NCBI GenBank assembly: GCA_030035585.1
Contig: CM057471.1
Location: 96,473,819 to 96,537,818, forward strand
Length of the DNA: 64,000 nucleotides
Direction: 5' to 3'
Source: Dugong dugon
Taxonomy: Eukaryota; Chordata; Mammalia; Sirenia; Dugongidae
The notes beneath the pieces are model-generated. The model did no database searches, had not been told where the DNA came from, and saw only the letters and a program-made list of their open reading frames with translations. Position numbers and translations under genes: made by a program. The first letter of the stretch is position 1; every line of letters starts with the position of its first letter. This document shows, in pieces, positions 1 to 10,888 of the stretch.

Positions 1-822
1 AAGAGTGCTAAGTGATCTTGCTATTGGAGTGTAGAGCTGAGAGACTGAGAAATGAGGAAAAACCTACCTGGCTAGAAGGGGCTCCCAAGCTGATAAAAGA
101 AAAAGAAAACAAACAAACAAATCAAAACCGAACAAACCAGAGCAAAGAAACAAACAAACAAAAAAGCCCCAGGATTCCCACCAGCATGGCGGCGTGGGCC
201 AGGAAGCAGTTTCACAGTCGAGCAGTGTTTCATGGCATTTCAGGAAGATGCAAAGATGGCACACGGGGCCAGGTATTTGAGGGAAAGGAGGGGGAGGTGG
301 TGAGAGGTAAGGAAGAAATCTAAAGAAGCAGAAAAAAGCAACACCAGCAGCCAACAAATGGCACTCAGGGAGCTGGCCAGTGCAGGCAGGTGGAATCCAA
401 GAAGCACAGGGGGGAAGCTTGTGATTCCAGGCCAATAGAATGTGGATGCAGGAAGTAGAGGAGGCTAAAGACGGGTGAGGGGTGGGAAAGCCTATATAGT
501 GGGTTACTGGTTGTCCTGTCTCCTGCTGGAAGCTCCACAAAGTTGCTTTCTCGTACCTCCTGTTCGCTGATCTCTGACAGGAGTCTAAGATGGCAGATCC
601 GTGCTGTGGTAGCTGATAGGGGACCTCTGCATGTATCTCTCTTGGCGCTCTGTTCTTGGTCAGTTTCTTATTCCATTCGGTGCTTGGCTGAGTTCTTTAT
701 CTCTTCATTTGATGGTTAGGGTTTCAGGACTGACGTGGGACTCTGTTGACTTAGTTTTTCTGGTCTTTGCTGCGGAGGGACAACGTGGTGCTTCTGACTA
801 TAGGACCATGTTGCCCAGAAGT
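1..822 (-). mobile_element. L1 5' UTR, lineage-specific family, cut by window edge (L1-A)
   Basis: This is the reverse complement of the start of the same L1 family seen at 13.8-22.1, 26.9-31.5 and 42.8-51.8 kb. The element's first bases lie at about 822 (sense reading 'acttctgggcaac'). The body, ORF1 and ORF2 would lie to the left of the window. It shares the single 5' UTR monomer (about 168-410, 'ggtatttgag' and 'aaaggagggggaggtggtgagaggtaag' blocks), the YY1-like 'aagatgg' block at about 588-594 and the purine-rich leader. Only one monomer is present, unlike L1-B and L1-D. The open frames here carry no recognisable protein. Confidence 0.85.
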
Positions 823-831
823 CCCATTAGT

Positions 832-1315
832 GAATATTTTGATCAAAGATTCTATAGAAGAGTCGTGATCAAAAGGGAGAAAATGCAGAACAGAATTTCA
901 AATTCTCATGGACTCCAGAGTTTCTGGAGCCAAGGGGCTGAATGAAATACTGAAAATATTGCCCTGAGATAATCTTTAAATCTTAAAACAAAAAAATCCT
1001 CTGAAGTCTTATTAAAACCAAACAATAGTTTAGCTTAACTAGTAAAACACGTCTGCCTTGAGCATTATGTTCTTTTAAGAACTATCTATATGGGATCAAA
1101 GTAACGACAGCAACTTGAAAAATTAGATAGGAGCCTTAGCGGGCAGTAAGTTTATGTCAGTGGGGGAGGGACAACTCAGAAAAAGAGGGTGAGAATGGTT
1201 TCACAACTCAAAGAATGCAATCAACATCACTGAATTGTACTTGTAAAGACAATTGAATTGACGTATGTTCTGCTGTGTATATTCTCAACAATAACAAAAA
1301 ATAAAATTAAAAGAA
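832..1315 (+). mobile_element. L1 3'-end fragment, lineage-specific
   Basis: This is a 3' UTR-like segment ending in an A-rich tail at about 1290-1315 ('caataacaaaaaataaaat'). Its last 150 bp ('cactgaattgtac', 'tgtatattctcaac') match a module in the 3' UTRs at 31130-31345 and 40090-40200. No coding potential remains. It lies directly beyond the 5' end of L1-A, so L1-A probably inserted into or next to it. Confidence 0.6.
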
Positions 1316-1351
1316 AAGAAATTGCCACAAACTTGGTTTAAAACAGCAGAA

Positions 1352-1541
1352 AATTATAAATAAATGAAGCTTTATTGGAACACAGCTATACTTATTCGTT
1401 TACATATACACATAGTCTATGACTACTTTCTCACTATGATAGCAGAGTGGAATGGTTGGGACAGAAACCATATGGCCTGCAGAGCTTAAAATAGTTCCTA
1501 TCTGGCCCTTTACAGAAAAGCTTTGCTGACCCCTGCTGTAG
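1352..1541 (-). mobile_element. hAT-Charlie-like MITE
   Basis: The segment runs from 'gctttattggaacacagc' to 'aaaagctttgctgacccctg'. That is the reverse complement of a very common non-autonomous DNA transposon starting 'caggggtc-gcaaa-cttt'. A second copy of the same family lies at 6575-7005. The subfamily is uncertain. Confidence 0.6.
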
Positions 1542-1564
1542 AATTGAGTTCCTGAAAATAGAGA

Positions 1565-1668
1565 TTTTTGTCTATCCTGTCTACATCTCTATTCCCAACA
1601 CCAACAATAGTCCCAGGCACATAGCAGATGCTAAGTAAGTATTTGCTATATGAATAAATTAGTGAGTG
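1565..1668 (+). mobile_element. L2 LINE 3' end
   Basis: The pattern is a 'tttgtctatcctgtctacatc' block, 'ccaggcacatagcagatgct', then 'taagtatttgctatatgaataaa'. This is the usual decayed 3' end of an L2 LINE. It is ancient and non-coding. Confidence 0.6.
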
Positions 1669-2373
1669 AGTGAACAAATGAAGAAATGAACCCTTAAAGG
1701 TTGATTATCTCTTATTTCCCCAGCTTGTTTCTCCAAAGAGCAGTATATGCCATAGAGACTAGGATGGGTCCCCTCACAGTTGTGGAGAGAGGAAGGTTTG
1801 CAGAGAACAAACCAGGACCAGATCATCATCTTACAGAGCAAAGGGAAGTTTTTCTGTGTCCCTAACTGCCTTACCAGCAGAACCTCCCCCTCTGTGCCTA
1901 TTTCTAGAAATTAAGCCTAATTTTAAATCTGCAGAATTAGCAAAGCATCTTGATAGTTTTCACTAATGAATTCTAATGGTTAATTAAACTCAGTCTCTTA
2001 ATGACTTTCTCTCTCCGTCAGGGCCCTCAGCACTGGTTCTGCTCAGAGGGAACAAAATGAAACTGATTGATTGTATTTCTCAAAAAAAAGAAAAAGCTTT
2101 GAGTTTATTGCAGGTTTCTTTTCTTTTTTGATTCTCCTTGCTTTCACAGATAACTAAGAGCTGATGGAAAATAAATATAATAATGGTAACCAGCCAAATA
2201 CTTTTAGTTTTCAGATTTCGAACACCTATGCTGACTTTTCAGATCTTGGGCTTGGGTGAAGGTTGGTGTTTAGTGACCTTCCATCCAAAAATTAAAACTT
2301 TCAGAGAAGTAAAACAAAAGCCTCATTCTTAGGATCTCACTACATGAGGCCTCTAAGAATAATTTGCCAAGGA
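1669..2373. other. No recognised feature
   Basis: AT-rich single-copy-looking DNA. Short open frames are present but show no family similarity. I see no RNA gene or CpG-rich promoter. Confidence 0.4.
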
Positions 2374-2600
2374 AACCAAAAACCTGTCCGAAAACAAACT
2401 CATTGCAATCGAGTTGATTCCAACTCATGGTGACCCCATGTGTTATAGAGTAGAACTGCTCCATAGTGTTTTCTTGGCTGTAATCTTTATGGAAGCATAT
2501 CACCAGCACTTTCTTTCATAGTGCTGCTGGGTGGGTTTGAACCACCAACTTTTCAGTTAGCAGTTGAGTGCAAACCATTTGTGCCGCCTAAGGACCTTCA
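2374..2600 (-). mobile_element. AfroSINE
   Basis: Reverse-oriented. The 3' tail lies on the left ('ggaaaccaaaaacc', then 'cgagttgattccaactcatggtgacccc'). The tRNA-like head lies on the right ('gggtttgaaccaccaac...gttagcagttgag...gccgcctaagg'). It contains the family's 'ggctgtaatctttatggaagca' middle segment. Confidence 0.9.
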
Positions 2601-3719
2601 TGTTAATATCCCCGGCTTCAATATTGGTTGTGTTTAGTTGTTTTATAACAGATAAGAGAAAAATTAAGAGAGAATTGTGTGCATGTGGATGGCTGTATAT
2701 GGTGGTAGTTGGAGTGGTGATGAGAGGAAGTAATAACAGACCTGTCAAAATGTAATGTAAAGGCAACAAGGTAGAGAACATTTTTTGATCATAACAGTTG
2801 GAACCAGATTTCTACTTGGGTAGAAAATTGCCTTTGTTAGAAGAAAGTCTACTTGGGATTAAAAGCAACCCTTCTCTCTCCCCTGCAAGGTGAGAAAAGC
2901 TTCAGAGGTGAGGGGTGAGATGGGTGCTGCTTGTCATAACAGAAGGAGAAAAATTGCAAACTCTTAGGTCAACCTAGTGAAGAGAGGATTAGGAGCAGAG
3001 ATATTAGGGTTTGGGATAGAGAAAAAGAGGGTGCCAGCAGGATTGTAGAAAGATTCACCCAAAAGACTTCAGTCAACTCCACTAAGCCCACAGATATTTG
3101 ATGTGAGGGATTTTTGTTGGTGATTTGGTGGTGACAGTAGATGGGAGATATGATTACACTGGGGTTTATGTGAGGCATTCCACAAATAATGAGTGGACAA
3201 GCTGGAGATGAAGAGGCAGAGGAAGCAGAAGAACTTAAGACAACCAGGAATTCTCAGAAATATTTGAGCAGGCTTTGGACCATCCAGTCTTCCCTAGATC
3301 TCAAGGGGAAGGGAGGCTCAAAACTGACATCTCTGTGTTACGTAAGAAAAAATCAAAATAAAATTGTACATATCTTAAAAACAATATACCCTAATTAGTC
3401 ATCTTAGAATTACTGTGAAATAAGCAAAATTGATTCTTGGAATTTCCAACTTCCTAATTCTGTACATTTGGGTCTCTAATGGGATCTTCTTTCTATATAT
3501 CAACCAGTTTGGTCATAATTTTCTCATTATTCCATCATTTAAAAAATCCACTTCAGGAATAGCTTATGAATGTGTTCTTATAAAAGTATGAGGGCACATA
3601 ATGTTAAGAGACTCAGCCTCTCAGGAATATGGACCAGAGCCTTGAGTTAAAGACATGGCATGCTTATAGTGGGATTTCATGTGCCAGTCAGCATTCAAGT
3701 GTCCCTAAAATCACACCAA
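2601..3719. other. No recognised feature
   Basis: Mostly A+T-rich DNA with no repeat signature I can name. Short frames at 2969-3178 (minus) and 3189-3398 (plus) have no recognisable domain. Confidence 0.4.
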
Positions 3720-3945
3720 GGCAGGAAAATACATTTGGATCCCTACCTCACACCATATAGCAAAATAAATTTTAAATGAATCAAAGTATGCTATCCTTAA
3801 CCATGGAAACATTTTATGAACTTTTATATAACAAAATAATAATAACAAAACAAAAATATGACACACTGAAGAAAAAATATTTGCAATATGTATTGATTGT
3901 CAAAGGGTTTAATTTTCTTAACATGTAATGATCTAACAAATTGTC
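3720..3945 (+). mobile_element. Old L1 ORF2 fragment
   Basis: 'ggatccctacctcacaccatatagcaaaataaat' followed by 'aatgaatcaaag' is the decayed form of the conserved L1 ORF2 'dpyLTpy' coding stretch. The rest is too mutated to translate. Confidence 0.5.
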
Positions 3946-4004
3946 CCTTCTTTTGGCAAATATGAGTAGGAATCAACTCAGTAGCAGTGGGTTTGGTTTG
4001 ATTT

Positions 4005-4100
4005 TGGTATATATCAGGCACAGTTGCAGGCATTGTTCTGGAGATATAGCAGGAAAATAAGACAGATAAAGCCTCTCTTCTTATTGATCCTTTATTCTAA
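4005..4100 (+). mobile_element. L2-like fragment
   Basis: The block 'atcaggcacagttgcaggcattgttctggagatatagcagg...aaataagacagataaagcctc' resembles the L2 3' region (a 'gcactgttctaggcactggg' type motif). It is short and diverged. A similar but weaker piece lies at about 5138-5230. Confidence 0.4.
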
Positions 4101-4235
4101 AGTGTGTGTGTATGATGCATGAGTTGGTGATCAAAAGGAAATCTCCAACATCTCAATGGATGAAAGTATGAACTGGAAGATCTCAGAAAAATAACTATAG
4201 AAGATGATAGTTTATATTTCTGTTTTAAGGGCTTT

Positions 4236-4400
4236 ACACATCTAAATTCAAGTAATTTTATGAGATAAATATTATTATCTTCATCCTCATTTTAAAAGCA
4301 TGGAGATTAAGCCACGAGAAAGCTAAGTAACTTGCCCCAGACAGCACAACTAGTAAGTAATAGCTGTAAGGTTTGAGCCCAGGTAGTCTCCCTCCTTTAA
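4236..4400 (-). mobile_element. MIR SINE
   Basis: The reverse complement of the MIR core is visible: 'ttattatcttcatcctcattttaaaag', 'aagtaacttgcccca', 'cacaactagtaagtaatagc', 'tttgagcccaggtagtctc'. It is ancient and diverged. Confidence 0.65.
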
Positions 4401-4439
4401 TCATTAGGTTAAACCGACTCTCAGTAGCTGACAATACAT

Positions 4440-5115
4440 GAAAAGATGCTTGATTTCATTTATAATTTTATCTTCAAATTAAACAAAAATGTCACTTTCA
4501 CCTATGAAATTGATTTTTAAAAAATTTAAAAAAATAAGTGTCAATGTTAAGCAGGATGTAGGAGCAAAGGATCATTCATTTACTATTGGTGAGAATATGA
4601 ATTGGTGCAACACTTTTTTGGAGGGCCAGTTGTTCATATGTATCAAAATATACAATGCATTTACCCTTTAACTCAGTAATTCCACATCCAGGAATATATC
4701 CTCCAGGTACTTTCATTCACTTGTACAGAGATATATGTATAAGGATGAGCAATTCAGTACTGTTTTGTAATAGACAAACACTGGAGACAACTTTTATTAA
4801 AAAGGGAATACTATGGAGATATTAAAAATAACCCAGATTTATATCTGCTGATGTGGAAAGATCTTCTCATTATATTACTAAGTAAAAACAACAAAGCAAG
4901 AAGCAGAACAGTGATAAAACTTGTCCCCATTTGTGTAAAGTAAAAGGACACACACACAAACACAGGCACACATACTTGTAAGAATACACAAAGAACTCTT
5001 GATAGCAATCCTTTTGAATTGGGATTCTGAGGTGGAAAGAAGGCTCTCTTCATTGTTTTAACTTCATCCTTTTTAAAAAAAATAAATCACGTGCACGTAT
5101 TAGTCTTTCAACTTA
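4440..5115 (+). mobile_element. Old L1 3' fragment
   Basis: This is a decayed L1 ORF2 C-terminus and 3' UTR. The landmarks 'attggtgagaatatgaattggtgcaac', 'ccctttaactcagtaattccacatccaggaatatatcc' and 'gagcaattcagtac' come in the order expected for plus orientation. A CA-rich stretch lies at about 4948-4975. Confidence 0.65.
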
Positions 5116-5289
5116 AAATACAGTTTAATTAAAAAGAAGTCCTCTGAACTTCCTCTATTCCAGGTGCTGTGCTGAGCTGGGGACATAGGGTTAAATAAGA
5201 CAAGCCTGCTGGGTCTGCCTTCTCAGTCCAGTTTCCTTCTGAGGCCCTCCCCCCTTGTAGGAGATTGTAATGGGAATGGCTTACCCACC

Positions 5290-5492
5290 CCTGAGTAGTG
5301 CAAACAGTTAACATGCTTGGCTGCTACCCAAAAAGTTATGGTTTGAGTCTACCCAGAGGAGCTTTAGAAGAAAGGCCTAGTGATCCACTTCCCCAGAATT
5401 AGCCACTGAAATCCTGTGGAGCACAGTTCTATTCTGACACACATGGGGTCACCATGAGTCAGGGTCGACTTGATGGCAACTGGTTTCAAGAC
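5290..5492 (+). mobile_element. AfroSINE
   Basis: A tRNA-like head ('cttggctgctacccaaaaag...ggtttgagtctaccc') is followed by 'ggcctagtgatccacttcc'. The tail is 'cacacatggggtcaccatgagtcagggtcgacttgatggcaactggttt'. Part of the 5' head is missing or diverged. Confidence 0.9.
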
Positions 5493-5612
5493 ACAGACCT
5501 GAAGATAATAATCCCACCACTGAACAGCTCAGCAACACCAGCATGCATGCAAGCTATGCCTTGCCCTCTGGAGAAGAGAGTTTCCCCTTTTTCTGGATAA
5601 GGGACAATAAAA

Positions 5613-5778
5613 AGGAGGTGGCACAGTATAGAGTTAAAAGGCACATGGACCCTGGGCCAGACTGCCTGAGTTTCGATCCTGCCCTGGTGTTACCTTGGGC
5701 AGGTTACTTAGCCTCTCTGTACCTCAGTTTTCTTAACTAGTTAAGTGGGGGATAATCATAGTTCCTACTTCAGGAAGT
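5613..5778 (+). mobile_element. MIR SINE
   Basis: The core order is clear: 'cagactgcctgagtttcgatcctg', 'accttgggcaggttacttagcctctctgtacctcagtttt', then 'gggggataatcatagttcctacttc'. Confidence 0.75.
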
Positions 5779-5783
5779 GAAAG

Positions 5784-5816
5784 GCAGTGGTGGATCAGTG
5801 GTAGACTTCTCACCTT
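5784..5816 (+). other. tRNA-Gly-like 5' half sequence
   Basis: Thirty-three bases closely resemble the 5' half of mammalian tRNA-Gly ('tcagtggtaga' A-box region, then 'ttctcacctt'), with about four differences. The 3' half of the tRNA, including the B box, is missing. The sequence ends at the first base of the LTR at 5818. It is not a functional tRNA gene. It may be the remaining head of a tRNA-Gly-derived SINE cut by the LTR insertion. Confidence 0.5.
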
Positions 5817-5817
5817 C

Positions 5818-6300
5818 TGTTATGAATTGAATTGTGTCCCTCAAAAATGTGTTTACTTGGCTAGGCCATGATTCCTAGTATTGTGTGGCGGTTCTCCATT
5901 TTGTGATCTGATGTAATTTTCCTATGTGTTGTAAATGCTAACCTCTGTGATGTTAGTGAGGCAGAATTAGAGGCAGTGATGTTAATGAGGCAAGACTCAA
6001 TCTACAGGATTCGGTTATAACTTGAGTTAATCTCCTTTGAATTATAAAAGAGAGAATTGAGCAGAGAGGAGAGGGACTTCATTACCACTAAGCAAGAAGA
6101 GCCAGGAGCAGAGCGTGCCCTTTGGACCCGAGGTCCCTACACTGAGAAGCTCCTAGACCAGGGGAAGATTGACGACAAGGACCTTCCCCCAGAGCCAACA
6201 GAGAGTAAAAGCCTTCCCATGTAGCTGGCACCCTAATTTGCACTTCTAGCCTCCTGAACCTTGAGAGTATAAATTTCTGTTTGTTAAAGCCAAAAAGAAA
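5818..6300 (+). mobile_element. MaLR-like LTR, 3' truncated
   Basis: It begins 'tgttatgaattgaattgtgtccc', has 'cttctagcctcctgaac-ttgagagtataaatttctgtttgttaaagcc' near the end, and then stops before the usual terminal CA. This is the layout of ERVL-MaLR LTRs of the MLT1 type. A minus-strand piece of the same LTR family lies at 57206-57371. The family assignment is from memory. Confidence 0.6.
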
Positions 6301-6574
6301 TTTAAAAAAGTCCTCTGAGTAGCTATGTTATTTATAAGTCAATATTGAACAGCAAGAATAACCTTTAAGTTCCCATGAGGGCAATGCTGGGAAGCAGACT
6401 CCTAGGGAGTAGGATTTGCCCTACAACTATAGAGGCAAGGGCCTGGTCCTTCCTGGGTCTTGAGGGAAACTTTGCTGGAAGACATCTAAGCAATTTCATA
6501 AATGGAAACACTCCCCAATGTGATAACCAACCTAATACTCTTTTACAGTTACCCAGACAGTCTGGTTCTTTAGG

Positions 6575-7005
6575 AACTAGGGCTCAGCAATCTTTTTCTG
6601 TAGAGGGCCAGAAAGTAAGTGTTTTAGGCTTTAGGGGCCACCTACGAGTCCCCGGGTGATGTGTGGCTAGTAGTGAATAATTGATGGTTCGATTCCACCC
6701 AGAGGCACCTCAGAAGAAAGGCCTGGTGATCTGAACTTCTGAACAAATAGCCATTGAAAATGCTATGGAACACAGTTGTACTCTGACACACATGAGGTCA
6801 CCATGAGTTGGAATTGTCTCGATGACAATTGGTTTGGATTTTTTTTAGGGACCACATACAATCTTTGTCCCATATTCTTTGTTGTTGGTTTATTTTTTAA
6901 AACTTCCCTTTAAATACGTAGGAATCATTCTTAGCTCACTGGCTGTACAAAAGCAGGCCACAGGGTGGATTTGGCCTGTTGGCGGTAGTTTGTTTGCTAC
7001 ATCTC
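6575..7005 (+). mobile_element. Charlie-like MITE split by an AfroSINE
   Basis: The left piece (about 6585-6655, 'caatctttttctgtagagggccagaaagtaagtg') and the right piece (about 6850-7000, 'ggtggatttggcctgttggcggtagtttg') fit the two ends of the MITE seen at 1352-1541. The AfroSINE at 6656-6846 lies between them, so the SINE is younger. Confidence 0.55.
6656..6846 (+). mobile_element. AfroSINE
   Basis: The pattern is 'ggttcgattccacccagaggcacctcagaag', then 'ggcctggtgatctgaacttctg', then 'gaggtcaccatgagttggaattgtctcgatgacaattggtttgg', followed by a T-run. It sits inside the MITE at 6575-7005. Confidence 0.9.
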
Positions 7006-8370
7006 CCTATACACTGCCATTGCACTGCTAGGACTGGCAGGCTAATGTTTTTCATGTATCTCAATAGACAGGTGCCCCAGGGCATATACCTCTCTTGGCT
7101 CCACCCATGCTACTACACTCCTATAAGAAATGGAGTCTTAATTTTAGGTTTTTGTCCTCAATCGTTTCTTTGAGGTGCTTCCCTGTTCTGTCCCTGCCAT
7201 CTGCTCCCCTGGCCGCCCCACACATGTTGATCTCTCTTCTGGGTCAAATCTCACTTCTCTGTCTCTAGTATAAGGCATAGAGAAGAAGAGAGAAACAATT
7301 GGCTTTATCCCTTACTCTCAAGAGTAGATGAGGGTTCTTTCCTCCCTCTCTTCCTTTCCTTATCTCTGCTCCAGCACCATGTCCCTGCTGCCTGCTTGTA
7401 AGGTCAACAAAAATCTCCCAAAGCTGACCCAGATCTGAGCAACCCTTCCCTATGTGCATCTGGCTACTAATCAGCTGTTTTTTATGTATGTTCTAGACTT
7501 TCTATTCCTGGAGCAGCACTGACTACTTGTCCCGTTTGCTCTGGACAGTGCCTAGGAGAGCAATGTGTGTACGTGGACTTCATAATGGAAGAACCATCTG
7601 ATAATGATAAACAGGCATCTGGGGGAAACATCACGAAATAAAAAAATCTGGCAGCAGCATCAGATTAAGGGAGAAAGGATTTTAATGTTAGGCTTTGCAA
7701 CAATGATATGGGAGACTCCCAAGACTGATAGATGAGTGCATTGCCTTTATGGTGAAGGATGACAGAAAATTGGGAGGGAGATTAATTTATATCACCTGGG
7801 CTGCATGTTTGCTTAAGAGTGAAGCAGCCTTCTAGGTCTCTGAGGATAGAGCAGGTCCACAGCAGGATGGGGTGAGGATGGGGAGGAAGGGTAGTGGGAG
7901 TGAAATGCAGTGACTGGAGGAGGCTGTGGGATCCACAAGCCCAGATGTGGCTGCTGGGTGTCCAGGGCCAACTTCCTGCCTTCCTCACCACAGCCCCAGG
8001 AATTGCCATAAGACCTTGAGAAGCTGTGTGGCTTCATTGTGTATAACAATCACTAGTCACTGTAGATCTTGATTCCAGATGAGTTGCATTACACATTTAG
8101 ACAAGTTACTTGTCCACTTTTTCAGCCATGAGGAAAAAGCCAATTCCCTGCCAGTGACAGGGCTCCTTGCAGTTTGGAGCATGCCTAAACCTGAATGTCT
8201 ATAGACAAAAGCTGTTTCCAAGTTAAAGCCAGTCAGCTCTGGAAAGTTCTAGAAGAAAAAAAAATGTAAAATGAGAAATTAGACAGTAATGATATTTGAT
8301 GGCCTTTTCAGCTCAAACATTCTGCAAGTCTATAAGCTTAGGTTGAAACTTCCCAATGGCCACGCATTTC
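7006..8370. other. No recognised feature
   Basis: Single-copy-looking DNA. Small frames on both strands have no recognisable domain. No CpG-rich segment and no exon chain with splice sites was evident. Confidence 0.4.
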
Positions 8371-9135
8371 TTGGTGAATTCCCTCCTTCCTGCCCTTGCT
8401 TGTGCTGTTACTTTCACTTAGAATGCTCTTCTCACCCACTTTATAAAAATCCCACCCATCACAAGGTTCAGGTCTTCTGCAGTCCACATCAGCATCTCTC
8501 CCCGTCTGCACTGTTACAGACTTAACCCACTTTATTGATATCTAAAGATTACCTGGTGTTATGAATTGAATTGTGTCCCCCAAAAAGATGTTGAAATCCT
8601 ACCTGTGAATTTGTCCTTGTTTGGGGAAATAGGATTTTCTTTGCAGATGTTATCAGGTAGTTGAACGAGGTCATACCAGAGGAGGGTGAGTCCTAATCCT
8701 ATATGACTGGTGTCTTACGAAAGTGGAGGACAGACGTGAAGATAGAGCACACGGAGGGAAGATTCCATGTGACGATACATCTCCAAGCCAATGAATGCCA
8801 AGAGACACCTGGAGCTATAGAAGCTGAAAGAGACAAAGAAGGATCTTTCCCTAGGGTCAGCAGAGAGCATGGCCCTGCCACCACCCTAAATTCGGACTCC
8901 TAGTCTCCAGAACTGTGAGAAAATACATTTCTTATAAAGCACCTAATTTGTGGTATTTTGTTACGGCAGCCCTCAGAAACAAACACACCTGTGCTTTTAC
9001 GCCTTCTCTCCTCTGTCAGGTTGGAAGCTCCTTGAGGGTAGGAAGCAGGCCAGGGAATTTTTCATGTTTCCCACTGTGCTTGGACACAGCAGATACTCCA
9101 CAAGCACTTTTTTATTCATTGACTCAAAACTGAAA
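8371..9135 (+). mobile_element. L2 LINE fragment split by an LTR
   Basis: The left piece (about 8380-8530: 'gaatgctcttctcaccc...ggttcaggtc') and the right piece (about 8988-9130: 'ttggaagctccttgagggtagg', 'gcactttt-tattcattgactc') are consecutive parts of the L2 3' region. The MaLR-like LTR at 8557-8987 interrupts them. Confidence 0.6.
8557..8987 (+). mobile_element. MaLR-like solo LTR (MLT1 type)
   Basis: It starts 'tgttatgaattgaattgtgtcccccaaaaag'. It contains 'tatgactggtgtctta' and 'gactcctagtctccagaactgtgagaaaataca', and ends '-ttgttacggcagccctcagaaacaaacaca'. TG...CA ends, a length of about 430 bp and its position inside an L2 fit a solo LTR insertion. Confidence 0.65.
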
Positions 9136-9234
9136 AAGTGCTGGTCTCAAGATTCAGCAAGGTCTCCCTCACCCTAATATTCTAGAATAAGGAATGGAGG
9201 AGACCAAGGAAAACTCAGTTCAGGCACTTAAGGT

Positions 9235-9425
9235 GGGTATAGAGTAGAGGCTTTGAAGACAGATAAGATGGAGTTAGAGATCTTGACTCTGCCATCTGTT
9301 AACTACGTTGTGCTGGGCCGGTCAATTTACATCTCTGAGTCCCATTTCCCTCTTCTGTAAGTAGGGGTTAATGTTGTCTACCTAACTAGGTGTGGAAAAT
9401 ATTAAATATTCTGCTGCTTAAGACA
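9235..9425 (+). mobile_element. MIR SINE
   Basis: MIR-like order: 'gactctgccatctgttaactac', 'gggccggtcaatttacatctctgagtcc', 'cttctgtaagtaggggttaatg'. It is diverged. Confidence 0.55.
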
Positions 9426-9499
9426 TTTGGAATCAAGTTTATGTCTTGTAGACAAAAACATCTCAAAGGACACAGAATTCTTGAGTGATTGCAGTTCAC

Positions 9500-9756
9500 C
9501 ACTTGATATGTGACACGTGACACATAATAGTACATAATTGTGTGATTACATGTACTTTGTGACATGTGATATATGGTAATATTGCGATATGATTGTGTGA
9601 TTATGCATACTGTGTGATATGTGATAGATGATAGGATTTGATAAGATTACATGACACTGTTTACTGTATGTCATGTAATATATGGTAGGCTATGACATAA
9701 TTGTGTGATAGCATGTACTATGTGACATATCATATACCATATAGGATATGATAGTT
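9500..9756. repeat. Degenerate minisatellite, about 54-bp period
   Basis: Units beginning near 9538, 9593, 9646 and 9701 share the order 'attgtgtgatta', 'catgtact-tgtgacatgtgatatatgg', 'gatatgat'. A partial unit lies before 9538. Spacing is about 55, 53 and 55 bp. The unit is nested on shorter 'gtgatat/catgtgac' motifs, so it probably grew from a simpler repeat. Confidence 0.8.
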
Positions 9757-10864
9757 GTGTCCTGGGAACATTATCTGGCAGCACAGGGTAGGATGGGATG
9801 GAGAACAGAAAGCAGGAGACAGAGTGGCCTGGTAGATGCTATTTGGCTGGTCTAGGCAAGCGAGTGATAATTAGGGTACTGGCAGCAGGGGTTGAAAGGG
9901 GAGTAGGTGTGAGATATAGTACAGAAGCACATGCCAGCTGAATGTCCTGCAGGCAGCTTGAACTCAACATGTCTCAAACTAAAGTTATCAGCTTTCTCCT
10001 AAAACCTGCCCTTCCTCCTGCTTTCATCTCTTAGGATGGCACAATCCAGTTGCCCCAGGAGGAACCTCTGAGTCACCCTGGTTTCTCCTACTCCCTCACC
10101 CACACCATCTAATTGGCCACTGAGAGCTGTGTCAATGCTACCAAGAGGCTTCCCTAGGGTCACCTCCACGTTATACCCCAGGAGTTTATGATACTGCCAA
10201 GGGGAGAGGAAGGCAAGGACACACCCTTGGTGACATTTTGGGAACAAGAGGAAAATATCAGAGAGGTAGAAAGAAAAAACAGAAACCAGGAAATGACAAC
10301 ATTTAAAGGAGGCTGCTCAGCAATCTCTAATCCTATAAAGGTGTCAGGGAGGTGAGAGCTGGGCATGGGGGATGTTCATAGTTAAAGCTGCTGCTTACTT
10401 CTCAACCCACGAAAAGTTGGGGGAAAGCTGTGTTTTCATTACACTGAGGCACAGGACGCAAAGTAATAAATTCACACAAATCATCTTTTTAGGCATTTAC
10501 AAAAAGAAAATAAGAGGCAATTTGTTGAATTCAAACTACAGAAGGGAGAAGGTAGACTATAATATGATAGTGCACGCAGTAGGTATGCATTTCGTCAGTG
10601 CAAACATGGGTGTGGGAAATAAATGTAATTTTCTTTTTTTCCTACAACTGAACTTAGCTTCTATCTTCAATTTCCTATTCGCTTAAAAGCTTGATCTAAA
10701 ATATTCCAGAGAAATTTGGTCACTTAAGTGTTATTCTCAGACTTGTTAGGGTTAAGCTCAGGCAATAGAGGATTTTTTGTCCCTGTCTCCCAAGGCTGAA
10801 CCCAGTCTCTGTGGGCTTCCTTGGCATCATGGAATAGGAATGGGTAGACGGGAGGAAAAATGCC
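9757..10864. other. No recognised feature
   Basis: Single-copy-looking DNA without recognisable repeats, RNA genes or coding exons. The open frame at 10372-10686 has no recognised similarity. Confidence 0.4.
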
Positions 10865-10888
10865 TGATCTGTAAAAAATTACAGATCA
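10865..10888. repeat. Perfect 10-bp inverted repeat with A4 loop
   Basis: 'tgatctgtaa', then aaaa, then 'ttacagatca'. The arms are exact reverse complements. It abuts the 5'-truncated start of the RTE relic, so it may have arisen at the insertion junction. Confidence 0.75.

Noticed and set aside
10372-10686. 104-codon plus-strand frame ending in Leu/Phe-rich sequence
   Set aside because: No similarity to a known family, and no conserved neighbours or exon signals. Treated as a chance frame.
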